Assembly (NCBI GenBank): GCA_031422315.1 | Contig: JANOQN010000066.1 | Coordinates: 62,001 to 126,000 of the forward strand | Source of the DNA: JANNYA01 sp031422315 | Lineage (GTDB): Bacteria > Pseudomonadota > Gammaproteobacteria > Xanthomonadales > SZUA-5 | DNA: 64,000 bases | Direction: 5' to 3' | Shown here: in pieces, positions 18,256 through 27,526 of the stretch | Position numbering within the stretch: the stretch's first letter is position 1 | How the letters are laid out: the number at the start of each line of letters is the position of its first letter | The notes under the pieces: model-generated | What the model was told of the DNA's origin: nothing | What the model saw: the letters and a program-made list of their open reading frames with translations, nothing else | Databases searched by the model: none | Program-made: the position numbers and the translations under genes

Positions 18256-19508
18256 TTAAAGCGCACTTCGCTGTTGGCTAATAAACAACTCGGCGAGCCG
18301 ATTGGCGTGGGGGGAGATTTCCTCCAAACTCTGGCCGCTTTTGTTAGCCATGAGTGAAATGACCAGTCCAAACTCTGGGTAGATCGCGAAGTAGGAGAGA
18401 CTGCCAACCGCAGTGCCGTGATGGCTGTACATGCGCGTGCGCAGCGTATCGTTAGATAATTTTTGTCATCGGTGTAGCGCCAGCCCAGGGCGTAGCCTTG
18501 CTCGTTGGCACTGCCGTCACTCAGATGCTGTACTTGAATCAGCAGATCGCGCGTTGGGGCGCTAAACAGGCTTGCGTTTAACATCGCTTGCCCAATTAAC
18601 AGCAGATCTGAAGGTGTCGAAATCATGCCACCACTTGGCCATTTAATGCTGTTATTGACAGGATATGCCGTTTTATAGCGGCCCTCTTGCACATCATAAA
18701 ACTGCACACGATTTGGCCTGCGCTGCTGGGTGTCGGGGCCGCTATCGCGCATGGCAAGTGGATCGAAAACCGCTTTTTGCACATATCTCATATAGTCCAT
18801 TTCGGAAACAGCCTCTACAGCTGCGCCGGCCAAGTTGGTGCCAAAGCTAGAATAGGCGAATTGACTGCCGGGTTTGAACAGCAACGCATCATCAGCGAAA
18901 ACGGACAGGCCAGCGCGTGCAGTGCTGCCAAATTCCCGACGATTGAACTGTTCCCAGATCGGAAAACAAAGGCAAACGCCATAGTCGCGCACGCCTGCGG
19001 TGTGGCTAATCGCTTGGCGAGTAGTAAGCGCTCCAAGCGTTTCACTAATTTCTGGCAAATAAGTCCGCAGTGGCGCATCTAAATCAATTCTGCCCTGATC
19101 CAACAGCGTGCCAAGCGCCATTGAGTTTATCGCTTTAGATGTGCTGCCCAAGCGAAAACTAGCGTCAATCGTGGCGGGCAATTGAAGTTCAATATCGGCC
19201 CAACCGATAGCGCTAGCCCAAACTCTGCGACCTGCGACAAACACCGCCGCTGAAACCGCAGGTGCCCGCATTGCCTCTATCGTTGCGCGTAGTTCGGCGT
19301 CTGCTGCTGTAGCAGTCGCTGACCACGCTGGATCTACGAATCCTCGTTGCAAGGGTGCGGCGCTAGGCAAGTCTTGCCAGCCGCTGCCCCACGTTATTAC
19401 ATAGTCGAACATGCGATATAGACAGGCGAATAAAGCCAGTATTGCCAGCATCAGCAGTACGCGGCACAAAGTGCGAGTAGAGGACGTTCTTGAAATTGCG
19501 CTAGACAT
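18256..19508 (-). pseudogene. Membrane-anchored serine hydrolase (beta-lactamase class C-like), frameshifted
   Basis: An N-terminal TM/signal (LLMLAILALFACLYRMFDYV) is followed by a class C beta-lactamase/PBP4-like fold: FRLGSTSKAINSMA (S-x-x-K nucleophile), AYSSFGTN (Y-x-N), and GWRYTDD near the end. At 18460-18464 (a T5 run) the frame slips. The original frame gives an unrelated tail to 18240, while the neighbouring frame continues the family with MYSHHGTAVG (H-x-G motif), SLSYFAIYPEFGLVI and MANKSGQSLEEI to a stop at 18256. A one-base indel in a homopolymer explains it, either a real mutation or a read error. Confidence 0.8.
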
Positions 19509-19528
19509 AAAATTCCCGAAAGATTGAG

Positions 19529-19789
19529 TTAGCGAGACTGGGTGGGCTGAGGTAGTTGATTGATGCTCAGATTTGCTGGATCACGCCAGAAAAATACGTC
19601 ATCCACGCGTTTATTGAAAAACCAGGCAAGCCGCATGGCTAGCTCCAATGAGGGCGCGTAGTGCCCGCCTTCCAGTGCGACGATGGTTTGGCGCGTGATA
19701 CCCACCGCGCGTGCCAAAGCATCTTGTGAAAGTTCGCCGTGATCAAAGCGCAAGCGACGCAAATAGTTGCCAATCGGCGTGCCGCTCAT
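19529..19789 (-). CDS. XRE-family transcriptional regulator
   Basis: The 86-residue single-domain HTH_3 protein has SQDALARAVGITRQTIVALE, then LELAMRLAWFFNKRVDDVF, a compact YozG/YgzD-like regulator type. Its start overlaps the stop of the membrane-protein gene (ATGA), and the serine hydrolase follows, so the three form an operon. It probably binds the palindrome at 20434-20452. Confidence 0.86.
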   Translation of the reverse strand: MSGTPIGNYLRRLRFDHGELSQDALARAVGITRQTIVALEGGHYAPSLELAMRLAWFFNKRVDDVFFWRDPANLSINQLPQPTQSR

Positions 19790-20424
19790 GGGCCCGGCGC
19801 TTCGGCAGACTGATGACGCTGCTGATCACGAGCATAGACGTAAAGCTGACGGGCACTTGCGCTCACGCAACTCAACATCAGTGCACCAATCAATAGATGT
19901 GCGATGAGCGGTTGCGACATTTGCCTAGTGCTTGCGCCGATACCAAAACCAAGCAGGAGCACCAACAAAATGAGTGCTATCACCAAACTATAATAGGCCC
20001 ACTGCGTTCCTTGTGCTGCGATTAGGCTGTCACGTTCGTCCTGGCGTGGCTCTGGATCGCGCGCGACCCACCACGCCACTGCGCCACCTAGAACAAGCGT
20101 CCAGTTATCACCCGTAAGTGCCTGTGTTTGTAGCGATTGCAGCTGCATTTTTGCGCCAATTTGCCAAAGCATGCCGAGCAAATGTCCGCCGATAATTGCG
20201 GTGCTGGCAAGCCCGATCCAAAGACTGCGTTCGGGCGAACCAGGTGCCGCTAACTTTAAGCCTAACCAGTACCATCTTGCGCTCAATGCACCTAACAGCA
20301 TCAGCGCAAATCCAAAAATGCCGGGTCGAATAGGCCAGTCGAGTGTTTTTAGCGTCAATGCCCAGCCAATGAAAAGTGCGCTGATGCCAACACTTGCAAT
20401 ACGCACTATGGGTGAAAGATGCAT
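19786..20424 (-). CDS. Multi-TM protein paired with XRE regulator
   Basis: The 212-residue protein has about six hydrophobic segments (ISALFIGWALTLKTLDW, IFGFALMLLGAL, LALILLVLLLGFGIG and others). Small membrane proteins translationally coupled to this type of short XRE regulator are common in Xanthomonadales and Bacteroidetes. The function is unknown; membrane sensing for the regulator is inference. Confidence 0.7.
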   Translation of the reverse strand: MHLSPIVRIASVGISALFIGWALTLKTLDWPIRPGIFGFALMLLGALSARWYWLGLKLAAPGSPERSLWIGLASTAIIGGHLLGMLWQIGAKMQLQSLQTQALTGDNWTLVLGGAVAWWVARDPEPRQDERDSLIAAQGTQWAYYSLVIALILLVLLLGFGIGASTRQMSQPLIAHLLIGALMLSCVSASARQLYVYARDQQRHQSAEAPGP

Positions 20425-20433
20425 GTATAACTA

Positions 20434-20452
20434 ACCAGATATTATGTCTGGT
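20434..20452. promoter_or_regulatory. Palindromic operator candidate upstream of membrane-XRE operon
   Basis: ACCAGA-N7-TCTGGT is a perfect inverted repeat 10-28 bp upstream of the first start codon of the minus-strand operon. The position suits autoregulation by the XRE protein. Confidence 0.5.
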
Positions 20453-20568
20453 AAACCATACATTGTGAGTTTGGTTAAGTCAACTGACCTAAGGGCATAC
20501 CGGCAGCACTGCAAAGATGTGGAATTTTGTTGTTTCATCAAAGCTAATTCGCAGCAGGTGATGCGCCT

Positions 20569-20712
20569 TTTGAATTGGCTTGCATATTGCTTGGCATCGC
20601 CGAAATACTGACGATTGTGCCGCCAATGAGTGATTTAGGCGTGGCGTTAGGAATTGGACAGATTGTTTGGTTTGGCTAGCTTGGCAGTTTGCTGCTGGCG
20701 GGTCGAATTTAA
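20569..20712 (+). pseudogene. Fragment of a polytopic membrane protein
   Basis: The plus strand reads FELACILLGIAEILTIVPPM, SDLGVALGIGQIVWFG, a stop codon, then LGSLLLAGRI. It looks like the two last TM segments of a DUF4386-like membrane protein, with an internal stop and no 5' part. The family call is a guess. Confidence 0.4.
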
Positions 20713-20728
20713 CCGAACTAAAATTGTA

Positions 20729-22501
20729 CTAAGGCGACTCACTAAACGCCTGCAACTCCGCATCATTCAACTTCGCTACCGGATAGCGCAAATAATGTTG
20801 GTCAAAATAACCCGTGCGCTCATAGAAAAAGTTCAGGCGCGCAGCTGCCGATGCGGCGAATGCTGGGTCAGCTAATTTGGCGTCAAATTCAGCTTGTAAT
20901 GCTGGATCGGCGCTCAGCATCTCACGCGCTTTGGCTTCTAGCACGCGCGGCTCGGCGTATTCGGTGCGGCTCATAAAGCCATCGCCAAGCCCAATGCGCA
21001 CGAGTGAGTCAGGTGCCAGCGGTTCGAGCAAATTCGCAATCAACTGCGCGCGCGCTTGGTTAACCCGCACTAACACGCTGCCGGCGGGGAAATCCAACGC
21101 CTCAACGACGGCGCGGGCGCTAAGGCTATCCACCCGCACGCGGCCTTCGAAGGGTTTGGCCGCATAAAGCACGTCACTAAATCGATAAGTGCTGGCGGAC
21201 TGGAGCGTGTGCGGCGCGCTGGTGGTTTGCATTTGCACGCCGTGGCGCGCAAGCAATTCGATCGCGCTGTGCCACTGGCGCGGGATCAAATAGGCCGAAG
21301 GCAGCGTCACCGTTAGTGTGGGCTCAAGTTCATTAAAGTAAGGCACCGTCCAAGTTTGCGGTTTGCTTTGATCGTAGCGCGTCCACAGGCCACCGCTGAC
21401 ATCGCTGCGGGTTTTTCCGTAGGCAAAACCTTTGAAGCTAAAATCAACCGTTTTGTCCGTCACTTTGAAATCGAGCGCCACTTTCCTGCCGGTCGAGCCA
21501 TTCGCGCTGTCTTGATCGGCCTGGCCCACAGCATCCAGCAGCGATTTGGGATCGCCGCCGATGCTGGTAACAAGCTCGCGCAAGAAGGCTTCATTGACCC
21601 GTACGCGGGTTTTGAAATCTTTCATCATGTGGGTTTCAAGCAGCAGCGCTGGCCGATTGACCGCAACGCCAAAACCCGCCGAATAGCGCGGCGGCGAGTA
21701 GTTATTGACGATCCCCGCTTTGATATCGTCTGGCACTTTCAAATCCACATACGGTGCCAGCATAAAGCCGCGTTTTTCAGTATTTGGCAGCACTGAATCC
21801 GTCCAAGTTTTCGTTTGCCAAGCGGCGATTGCTGGATGCACCGCGCTGCTGGTTTCAAAATGATAGGTCATCTGGTACTGATAATCCGAGCCATCGGTGT
21901 TATGCATATCGACCAATAAACTGGGGTTCCAGGCCTGCCACTGCGCCAGCCAAGCGCGCATTTCCGGCGCTTCGGCTTTGATGAAATCACGATTGAGATT
22001 GAGGTTTTGCGCAGTAGAGCGCCAGCCCATCTCATTCGGTCCGTTCTGATTGATGCGGCTAAACTGGCTAAAGCGCTCATGCCCATCGAGATTGAAAATC
22101 GGAATCAGCAGCAGAATTACGGCCTCTAACGCGGCTTTTTGCTTGGCTTCAATGAGCCATTCACGGCTGAGTGCCATCAGCACATCTTTGCCTTCGTTTT
22201 CGCCCGCATGAATGCAGGCTTGAATCAGCAGCACTGGCTTACCAGATGCTTTCGCCGCGCCGGGCGTGAATTCACCACCACTGGCAATCACAAAGGCAAA
22301 CTGTTTGCGCCCCTGCGGGCTGGTGCCAAACTCAATCAGCTGCGCTCTATCACTGGCTGCATCCAGCCTGTTGAAGTAGTCATACGTTTCAGCATAGCGC
22401 GGCGTTTGGGTAAAGTTTGAGCGCTCAGCCAGCGTGCGCCAGTCAGCTTTGATAGGCGGCGATAGCGCGAAGGTTGCAGATAGAAATGTCGCGATTAGCA
22501 T
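20729..22501 (-). CDS. M14-family zinc carboxypeptidase, exported
   Basis: The 590-residue protein has a signal peptide (IATFLSATFALSPPIKA). The M14 core has the Zn ligands of CIHAGENEGKD (H-x-x-E, near residue 98) and the third His in LLVDMHNTDGSD, with FNLDGHERF and NLNLNRDFIKAEAPE between. A C-terminal beta-rich part of about 250 residues follows. It is probably a periplasmic or secreted peptidase; the substrate is unknown. Confidence 0.88.
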   Translation of the reverse strand: MLIATFLSATFALSPPIKADWRTLAERSNFTQTPRYAETYDYFNRLDAASDRAQLIEFGTSPQGRKQFAFVIASGGEFTPGAAKASGKPVLLIQACIHAGENEGKDVLMALSREWLIEAKQKAALEAVILLLIPIFNLDGHERFSQFSRINQNGPNEMGWRSTAQNLNLNRDFIKAEAPEMRAWLAQWQAWNPSLLVDMHNTDGSDYQYQMTYHFETSSAVHPAIAAWQTKTWTDSVLPNTEKRGFMLAPYVDLKVPDDIKAGIVNNYSPPRYSAGFGVAVNRPALLLETHMMKDFKTRVRVNEAFLRELVTSIGGDPKSLLDAVGQADQDSANGSTGRKVALDFKVTDKTVDFSFKGFAYGKTRSDVSGGLWTRYDQSKPQTWTVPYFNELEPTLTVTLPSAYLIPRQWHSAIELLARHGVQMQTTSAPHTLQSASTYRFSDVLYAAKPFEGRVRVDSLSARAVVEALDFPAGSVLVRVNQARAQLIANLLEPLAPDSLVRIGLGDGFMSRTEYAEPRVLEAKAREMLSADPALQAEFDAKLADPAFAASAAARLNFFYERTGYFDQHYLRYPVAKLNDAELQAFSESP

Positions 22502-22708
22502 GGCTCAGAACTCGTAATTTTATGAGTTTGGAGATTGCCACAGAATTGCGGTTGCCAAGAAAAATTCTGAGTCAAGCGGCGATTCAAAGCTTTTCAGTCA
22601 AGGCTGAGCGCAACCGTTACCGATTCGTTACCCAATCTCCCGTCAAATAAAGCGCATGGCAAGCTAACATCAGGCGGATACGTTCATACACTTATTCGCT
22701 AGAGAATC

Positions 22709-24085
22709 ATGAAACCCCAAAATTTCCGACCTCACTTTCTTTTTGCTGCGGCAGCTTTGATCTTGCTTCAAGCACTCTGCGCTGCACCGGCGTTCGCCTG
22801 CGGCTATGGCACCAGCCAGCAAGACTGTATGCATCAACAGCGTGATCAAGCTGCACGAGAGCAGGCTGACCAATTTCATCGCCAGCAAGCAGAGCAGCAA
22901 CAGCAGCAACAGCAGCAACAATATCAGCAGCAGGACCAGCAAACCTACGATGCTGCATCGCAAGCGCGGCAACGCGCCAGCAAAAATTGGGTCACTAGCA
23001 CTATGGCGGTGGCTTATCACGTCGATGCCAATGATGTGTGGGCAATATGGGATTCGCGAGAATCTGAGGCTGAAACCAGTCAGTTAGCGATTGCCGCCTG
23101 CATCAAAGTTATGGGTAACGGCTGCCAAGAAGCCATTCGTAGCAGCGGCGGCAGCGTTGCAATCGCGCTTGATCAAAGCGGCTGGCTAGCTTGGCAGTGG
23201 GCTGAAAATTTTTCTGACGCCAAGCGCGAGCTCGAGGAATACTGCGCCACGTCTGGCTTGCAGTGCCGAATTTTACATGAGTGGAGCACTAATCATTGGC
23301 AGGAATCAGCTGACGGCCCACGCGAAAATCGCCAGAAGCAGCACAGCCCAATGGCTGCGCCTGGATTGATCAAACAACACGCGATGATCGCGTGGCCGGA
23401 AAAGGGTTTTGCGCCCGAATGGTTTGGCAAAACTTGGCTGCTCACCGGTGGCGTAGGATTTGAAGCATCTAAAAAGAAATTGCTTGAGCGCTGTGAGGCA
23501 CAAACTAAGGTCACCTGTATTACCTCTCAAGCGCAGAGCGATGGCGTCATTGTGCAATACCGCGCCGGTGCGGGCAGCATTTACTGGGCCAATGCCGATA
23601 GTGAGCTTGCTGTGCGAAAACGCATGGCGCACCATTGTGCGGAACTCGATTTGCCCTGTAGCGTAGTGGAATATTTTGACGCGGGTTCACCGCGATTTGC
23701 CGTGATTGATGGCGAAGCCGCCGTTACCGATCGCAGCTATTTGGCAGTAGCTTGGCCGAAAAACGCCGAGCCAAAATGGAACAATGCTGCTGTGGTCATC
23801 GGCGCGGCTTCGCTCGATGTTGCCAAGCAGCAAGCGATTTCACATTGTGAAAAAGAAAGCGGTGCAGCGTGCGTATTGATCGGTGAAGTTGATCAAGGCT
23901 ATCGAAATTTTCTTGCGCTTTACACCGATGAAAAAGCCACGCTGCGTTATTACCAAGATGACACTAAGGCGGGCATTGCGCGCATGGTTAAGGAAGATTG
24001 CGAAGCCGCCAAAGTGTCCTGTATTGAACTTCGTACGTTTGACGCGTTGAAGGCGCAGACGGTGGTGATGTCAAGGAAACCCTAA
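22709..24085 (+). CDS. Secreted DUF4189-repeat protein with polyglutamine tract
   Basis: The 458-residue protein has a signal peptide ending AAPAFACGYG. Residues of about 35-75 form a Gln-rich, probably coiled segment with a run of nine Gln (QQQQQQQQQ). Four copies of a domain of about 90 residues of the DUF4189 type follow, each with an A-x-A-W or S-x-Y-W strand and paired Cys (AIAACIKVMGNGCQEA; EEYCATSGLQCRIL; RCEAQTKVTCIT; HCAELDLPCSVVEYF; HCEKESGAACVLI). DUF4189 proteins are exported and of unknown function. It is transcribed divergently from the M14 gene. Confidence 0.8.
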   Translation: MKPQNFRPHFLFAAAALILLQALCAAPAFACGYGTSQQDCMHQQRDQAAREQADQFHRQQAEQQQQQQQQQYQQQDQQTYDAASQARQRASKNWVTSTMAVAYHVDANDVWAIWDSRESEAETSQLAIAACIKVMGNGCQEAIRSSGGSVAIALDQSGWLAWQWAENFSDAKRELEEYCATSGLQCRILHEWSTNHWQESADGPRENRQKQHSPMAAPGLIKQHAMIAWPEKGFAPEWFGKTWLLTGGVGFEASKKKLLERCEAQTKVTCITSQAQSDGVIVQYRAGAGSIYWANADSELAVRKRMAHHCAELDLPCSVVEYFDAGSPRFAVIDGEAAVTDRSYLAVAWPKNAEPKWNNAAVVIGAASLDVAKQQAISHCEKESGAACVLIGEVDQGYRNFLALYTDEKATLRYYQDDTKAGIARMVKEDCEAAKVSCIELRTFDALKAQTVVMSRKP

Positions 24086-24138
24086 ACCAACTAGACTAGC
24101 TTGCTAACGATTTGAACGCTGTTTGCGAAAGTTCATCA

Positions 24139-24858
24139 TTAAAAATACCGCGTAGGGTCCACTACTCCAGCTGTTTCAAAGCCTTTGCGGCGCAGCACGC
24201 AGGCGTCACAATCACCGCAGGCACGGCCATCGCTGTCGGCCTGATAGCAGCTGACGGTGCCGGCAAAATCAACCCCTAATCGCACGCCTTCGCGCACAAT
24301 GTCGGCTTTGCTCATCGCAATCAGCGGCGCGCGAATGCGCAACGCGCCGCCTTGAATACCGGCTTTGGTTGCCACATTCGCGAGCTTTTCAAACTCGGCT
24401 ATAAAAGCTGGGCGGCAATCGGGGTAGCCGGAAAAATCTACTGCGTTAACGCCGGTAAAAATCTCTCTTGCGCCTAATACTTCTGCGTAGCCGAGTGCAA
24501 TTGCCAGCATGATGGTGTTGCGCGCGGGTACGTAAGTAACTGGAATTTCTGGGTGCTCTGGCGCCGTTTCGTACACGGCATGGTGAGGCACGGCAATATC
24601 GTCTTGAGTAAGTGCCGAGCCGCCCAGTGAGCGCAAATCAACGCTCACGCATTTAAACGACACCGCGCCAAGCGTACGTGCATTGCGCTCGGCGCTGAGC
24701 AGCTCAGATCGGTGCCGCTGCTGATAATCAATTGCAAGTGCATGGCAGGAGTAGCCCATGGTGCGCGCCATGGCCAGCGTGACGGCGGAATCCATGCCGC
24801 CTGAGACTAAAATGACTGCGCTAGGCGCGCTGCTTGGCGTCAAAATCAGGTGCTCCAA
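24139..24858 (-). CDS. queC: 7-cyano-7-deazaguanine synthase
   Basis: The 239-residue protein has the PP-loop VILVSGGMDSAVTL at the N-terminus, VPARNTIMLAIALG, GVNAVDFSGYPDCRP, and C-terminal Zn Cys residues (SCYQADSDGRACGDCDACVL). QueC converts 7-carboxy-7-deazaguanine to preQ0 in queuosine synthesis. No other queuosine gene is adjacent. Confidence 0.96.
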   Translation of the reverse strand: MEHLILTPSSAPSAVILVSGGMDSAVTLAMARTMGYSCHALAIDYQQRHRSELLSAERNARTLGAVSFKCVSVDLRSLGGSALTQDDIAVPHHAVYETAPEHPEIPVTYVPARNTIMLAIALGYAEVLGAREIFTGVNAVDFSGYPDCRPAFIAEFEKLANVATKAGIQGGALRIRAPLIAMSKADIVREGVRLGVDFAGTVSCYQADSDGRACGDCDACVLRRKGFETAGVVDPTRYF

Positions 24859-24892
24859 ATAATCGAACTAGAACTTTATCTAAGAAATCGAG

Positions 24893-25801
24893 CTAACCGC
24901 AAACGCGGTTGCGGCCAGCGGATTTTGCTTCATACAATTTAAAATCCGCCACCCGCAAAAAGTCAGATGGAATTTGCATCACCGGCTGCAAAATCGCCAC
25001 GCCAAAGCTAGCGGTAACCGTTGCAAGTTCGGCTTTTGCATCGCCCTCATGACTAGCCGGGCGCAATTCGTGCTGGATTGCCCCGGCTTTTTTACGCCAA
25101 ATTTCCGCGATGGCGATGGCGTCAATCAGATTGGTGTCAGGCAGCAAAAAACCAAATTCCTCACCGCCCAAACGTCCGGCGCTCGCATTGACTGGCAATG
25201 CCAGCGCTACCGCTTCGGTAAATGCGCGCAGCACTTCATCACCCGACAAATGCCCGTAGCGATCATTGATCGGCTTAAAATGATCCAAATCGGCTATTAC
25301 CAGCGCCAAGCTTTGATTTAAGCGGCGCGCCTCAGCCATTTCTTGCAGGATTTGCTGCAAAAACTGCCGCCGATTCGAAAGTCGGGTCAGTTCATCCAGC
25401 ACCGCCAAATCGACCAGCTGCTTTTGGTAATCCGCCTCTACACTGCCTTCATCAAAAAACTTAAACACGCTATCGCCGACTTTAATGCGGTCAGCATCGT
25501 GCAACACGATTTTATCGATTGCCACGCCATTGACGAAAGTTTTGTTGGTCGAGCCTAAATCCTCAATCACAAATCGGCCCAAATCCCGATAGAGCCTACA
25601 GTGCGTTCGCGAAACTCCCGCGCTCGGAATCGTAATGTCCGCCTCAGTCGAGCGCCCAATCGTAATCGGCGCATCCGAAAATTCCACCCGCACACCCAGC
25701 AGCGGCCCGGCAATAGCCACCAAACACGCAGGTTCCAGGCCCTGGCGTTCGGCAAACTCCATCGGCGTCAATTTTTCCGTGACTTTGGTGCGAACGCGCA
25801 T
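24893..25801 (-). CDS. Diguanylate cyclase with FHA domain
   Basis: The 302-residue protein has an FHA domain at about residues 28-115 (ITIGRSTEADITIPSAGVSR, then TNKTFVNG), then a GGDEF domain at about 135-300 with DELTRLSNRRQF, DLDHFKPINDRYGH and the active-site GGEEF at 212-216. It should make c-di-GMP, with the FHA part recognising a phosphothreonine partner. The start may be Met1 or Met14. It is 34 bp upstream of queC on the same strand. Confidence 0.93.
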   Translation of the reverse strand: MRVRTKVTEKLTPMEFAERQGLEPACLVAIAGPLLGVRVEFSDAPITIGRSTEADITIPSAGVSRTHCRLYRDLGRFVIEDLGSTNKTFVNGVAIDKIVLHDADRIKVGDSVFKFFDEGSVEADYQKQLVDLAVLDELTRLSNRRQFLQQILQEMAEARRLNQSLALVIADLDHFKPINDRYGHLSGDEVLRAFTEAVALALPVNASAGRLGGEEFGFLLPDTNLIDAIAIAEIWRKKAGAIQHELRPASHEGDAKAELATVTASFGVAILQPVMQIPSDFLRVADFKLYEAKSAGRNRVCG

Positions 25802-25933
25802 TGCAACTCTGAGGTAACTCGTCTGGCGTGAAGTGTAGCAGCAAGGGCGGCGAGCGGTTCAAGCTGAGCGCAGCCCGAAACAAAATGCTTCAACTCATCG
25901 ATTCACTGATTTTGCTGGCGCTTACGCTCTACC

Positions 25934-26078
25934 TCGTCATCCCCGCGCAGGCGAGGATCCAGAGCAGGTGTCAGCGTTTTTACGCACTTTCAAAGTGCCA
26001 TGAACTGCGCATTTTTACGCTCATGAGCAAACCCAAAGCTCGGGGAGCCTGGATTCCCGCCTGCGCGGGAATGACGAT
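25934..26078. repeat. Complete dispersed repeat with GTCATCC inverted ends
   Basis: The left arm CGTCATCCCCGCGCAGGCGA and right arm GGATTCCCGCCTGCGCGGGA bound about 85 bp, as in the copy at 8104-8246. The inner flanks CAGGTGTCA and GAGCCTGGATTCCC are also shared. It fills most of the 407-bp gap between the diguanylate cyclase and the next gene; nothing else was seen there. Confidence 0.75.
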
Positions 26079-26208
26079 ATCGCTTTTAGCGATTCAAACT
26101 AATGTGGCGAGTTTGAAAACATTTTCTTGCGCGAGCATGCGCTTTTATTCGGCAATCCATTTCCAACGACACCCAATTGACTTAATCTGACGCGCTGGAA
26201 ACTACGCA

Positions 26209-27498
26209 ATGCCAACAATGACAAATAATGAAGGCCACTCAGGCCGCGCCGCAATCACCCCGTTTTGGTACCAATTGCGCCAAGTCTGGCTGTATCCGCT
26301 CAAACAAGGCCCACTTATCGTCATCGCGATTGCTGCCAGCTTGAGTACGTTCGCAGCGCTGTTTGCGCCGTTTTTGTTGGTCAAGCTGATGATTTTGGCG
26401 TATGTCTATCGCTACGGCTCGGCAATTTTGGTGCACACCGCCAGTGGCGAGCAAGAACCGCCAGAGCAAATGATGAGCTTCGAAGACAACAGCGGCTGGG
26501 ATCAGATCAAATTATTGGCGGCTTTCTTATTGATTGGCATTATCGCCGTGTTGGCACTGCCGCAGCCATTTCCGTGGCTGGTGTTGATCTTGCTGTTTTG
26601 TGGCTATCCGGCCGCTTGCATGCTGGTGGCGATGAATCACGGCGGTGTGATAGCCGCGCTGAATCCGCTTAAATGGCTGGAAGGTGCTTTTCGGATTGGC
26701 TGGCCTTACCTTGCGATTGTAGGACTGACTTTGGCCTTCGGGTTTTCTCAGGAATATTTAGAGCGCTACCTCACCTTTTTGCCGCTGCTGCTGCGCGAGT
26801 TTTTAACCTCAGCGTTAGGCTATTACTTTGCCTTGGGTAGTTTCTACTTGCTGGGCTATGCGGTGTATCAATTTCAGGAAGAACTGGGCGTTGCTAAACC
26901 ATCATCGACAAGCGCCAAATTGCAGCTTTTGCCGGCACGTGTGGACCCTGATCAAGCGTTGCTCGATGAATGCGCGGCGCTGGTTCAATCTGGAAGTGTG
27001 GACGAAGCGGCACGGCGCATTGGGCGCCAGCTGAAGTTCACCGGTGGTACGTTTGCAGTGCATGAGCGCTATCGCAAACTATTGTCTGTGCTGGGCGATA
27101 ACGCTGCCCTGAGTGAGCATGCGCAGCAGTGGTTAGCGGTTTTGTTGGCGCAGGAAAAATCGCAAGAGGCAGTCAATTTGTATTTAGAGCAGCTGAAGCT
27201 AGAACCTGAATTCCTACCGAAAGACGCTGACATCTGGCTGCCTCTGGGCACAGCACTGAGCGGTATCCGCCCGGATGTCGCCATTTTGTTGCTGCGTAAA
27301 TTTGGGCAAAGTTTTCCGCGCAGCAAACACGTTGCGAAGCACTGGCTGTTAGCTGCGCAAATCTGGGTCGGCAAAAAACGCGACTACGCTGCAGGCTGCA
27401 AAATGCTGGCTGATATTCGCGTGCAATATCCCGATGCAAATTGCATTGAGGAGCTGAGCAAGCAAGAGGCCGAGTGGTTGCAAGCGCAGCGAGTATAA
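26209..27498 (+). CDS. Polytopic membrane protein with TPR-like C-terminus
   Basis: The product is 429 residues. About six TM segments occupy residues 30-220 (IVIAIAASLSTFAALFAPFL, LLAAFLLIGIIAVLALPQPF, LVLILLFCGYPAACMLVA, YYFALGSFYLLGYAVYQF). A soluble helical region of about 190 residues with TPR-like spacing follows (DECAALVQSGSVDEAARRIG; AVNLYLEQLKLEPEFLPKDA). It is 28 bp upstream of the rhomboid gene and likely co-transcribed. The function is unknown. Confidence 0.75.
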   Translation: MPTMTNNEGHSGRAAITPFWYQLRQVWLYPLKQGPLIVIAIAASLSTFAALFAPFLLVKLMILAYVYRYGSAILVHTASGEQEPPEQMMSFEDNSGWDQIKLLAAFLLIGIIAVLALPQPFPWLVLILLFCGYPAACMLVAMNHGGVIAALNPLKWLEGAFRIGWPYLAIVGLTLAFGFSQEYLERYLTFLPLLLREFLTSALGYYFALGSFYLLGYAVYQFQEELGVAKPSSTSAKLQLLPARVDPDQALLDECAALVQSGSVDEAARRIGRQLKFTGGTFAVHERYRKLLSVLGDNAALSEHAQQWLAVLLAQEKSQEAVNLYLEQLKLEPEFLPKDADIWLPLGTALSGIRPDVAILLLRKFGQSFPRSKHVAKHWLLAAQIWVGKKRDYAAGCKMLADIRVQYPDANCIEELSKQEAEWLQAQRV

Positions 27499-27526
27499 AT
27501 TAGTGGAACAGGATCAAACGTAAGCT

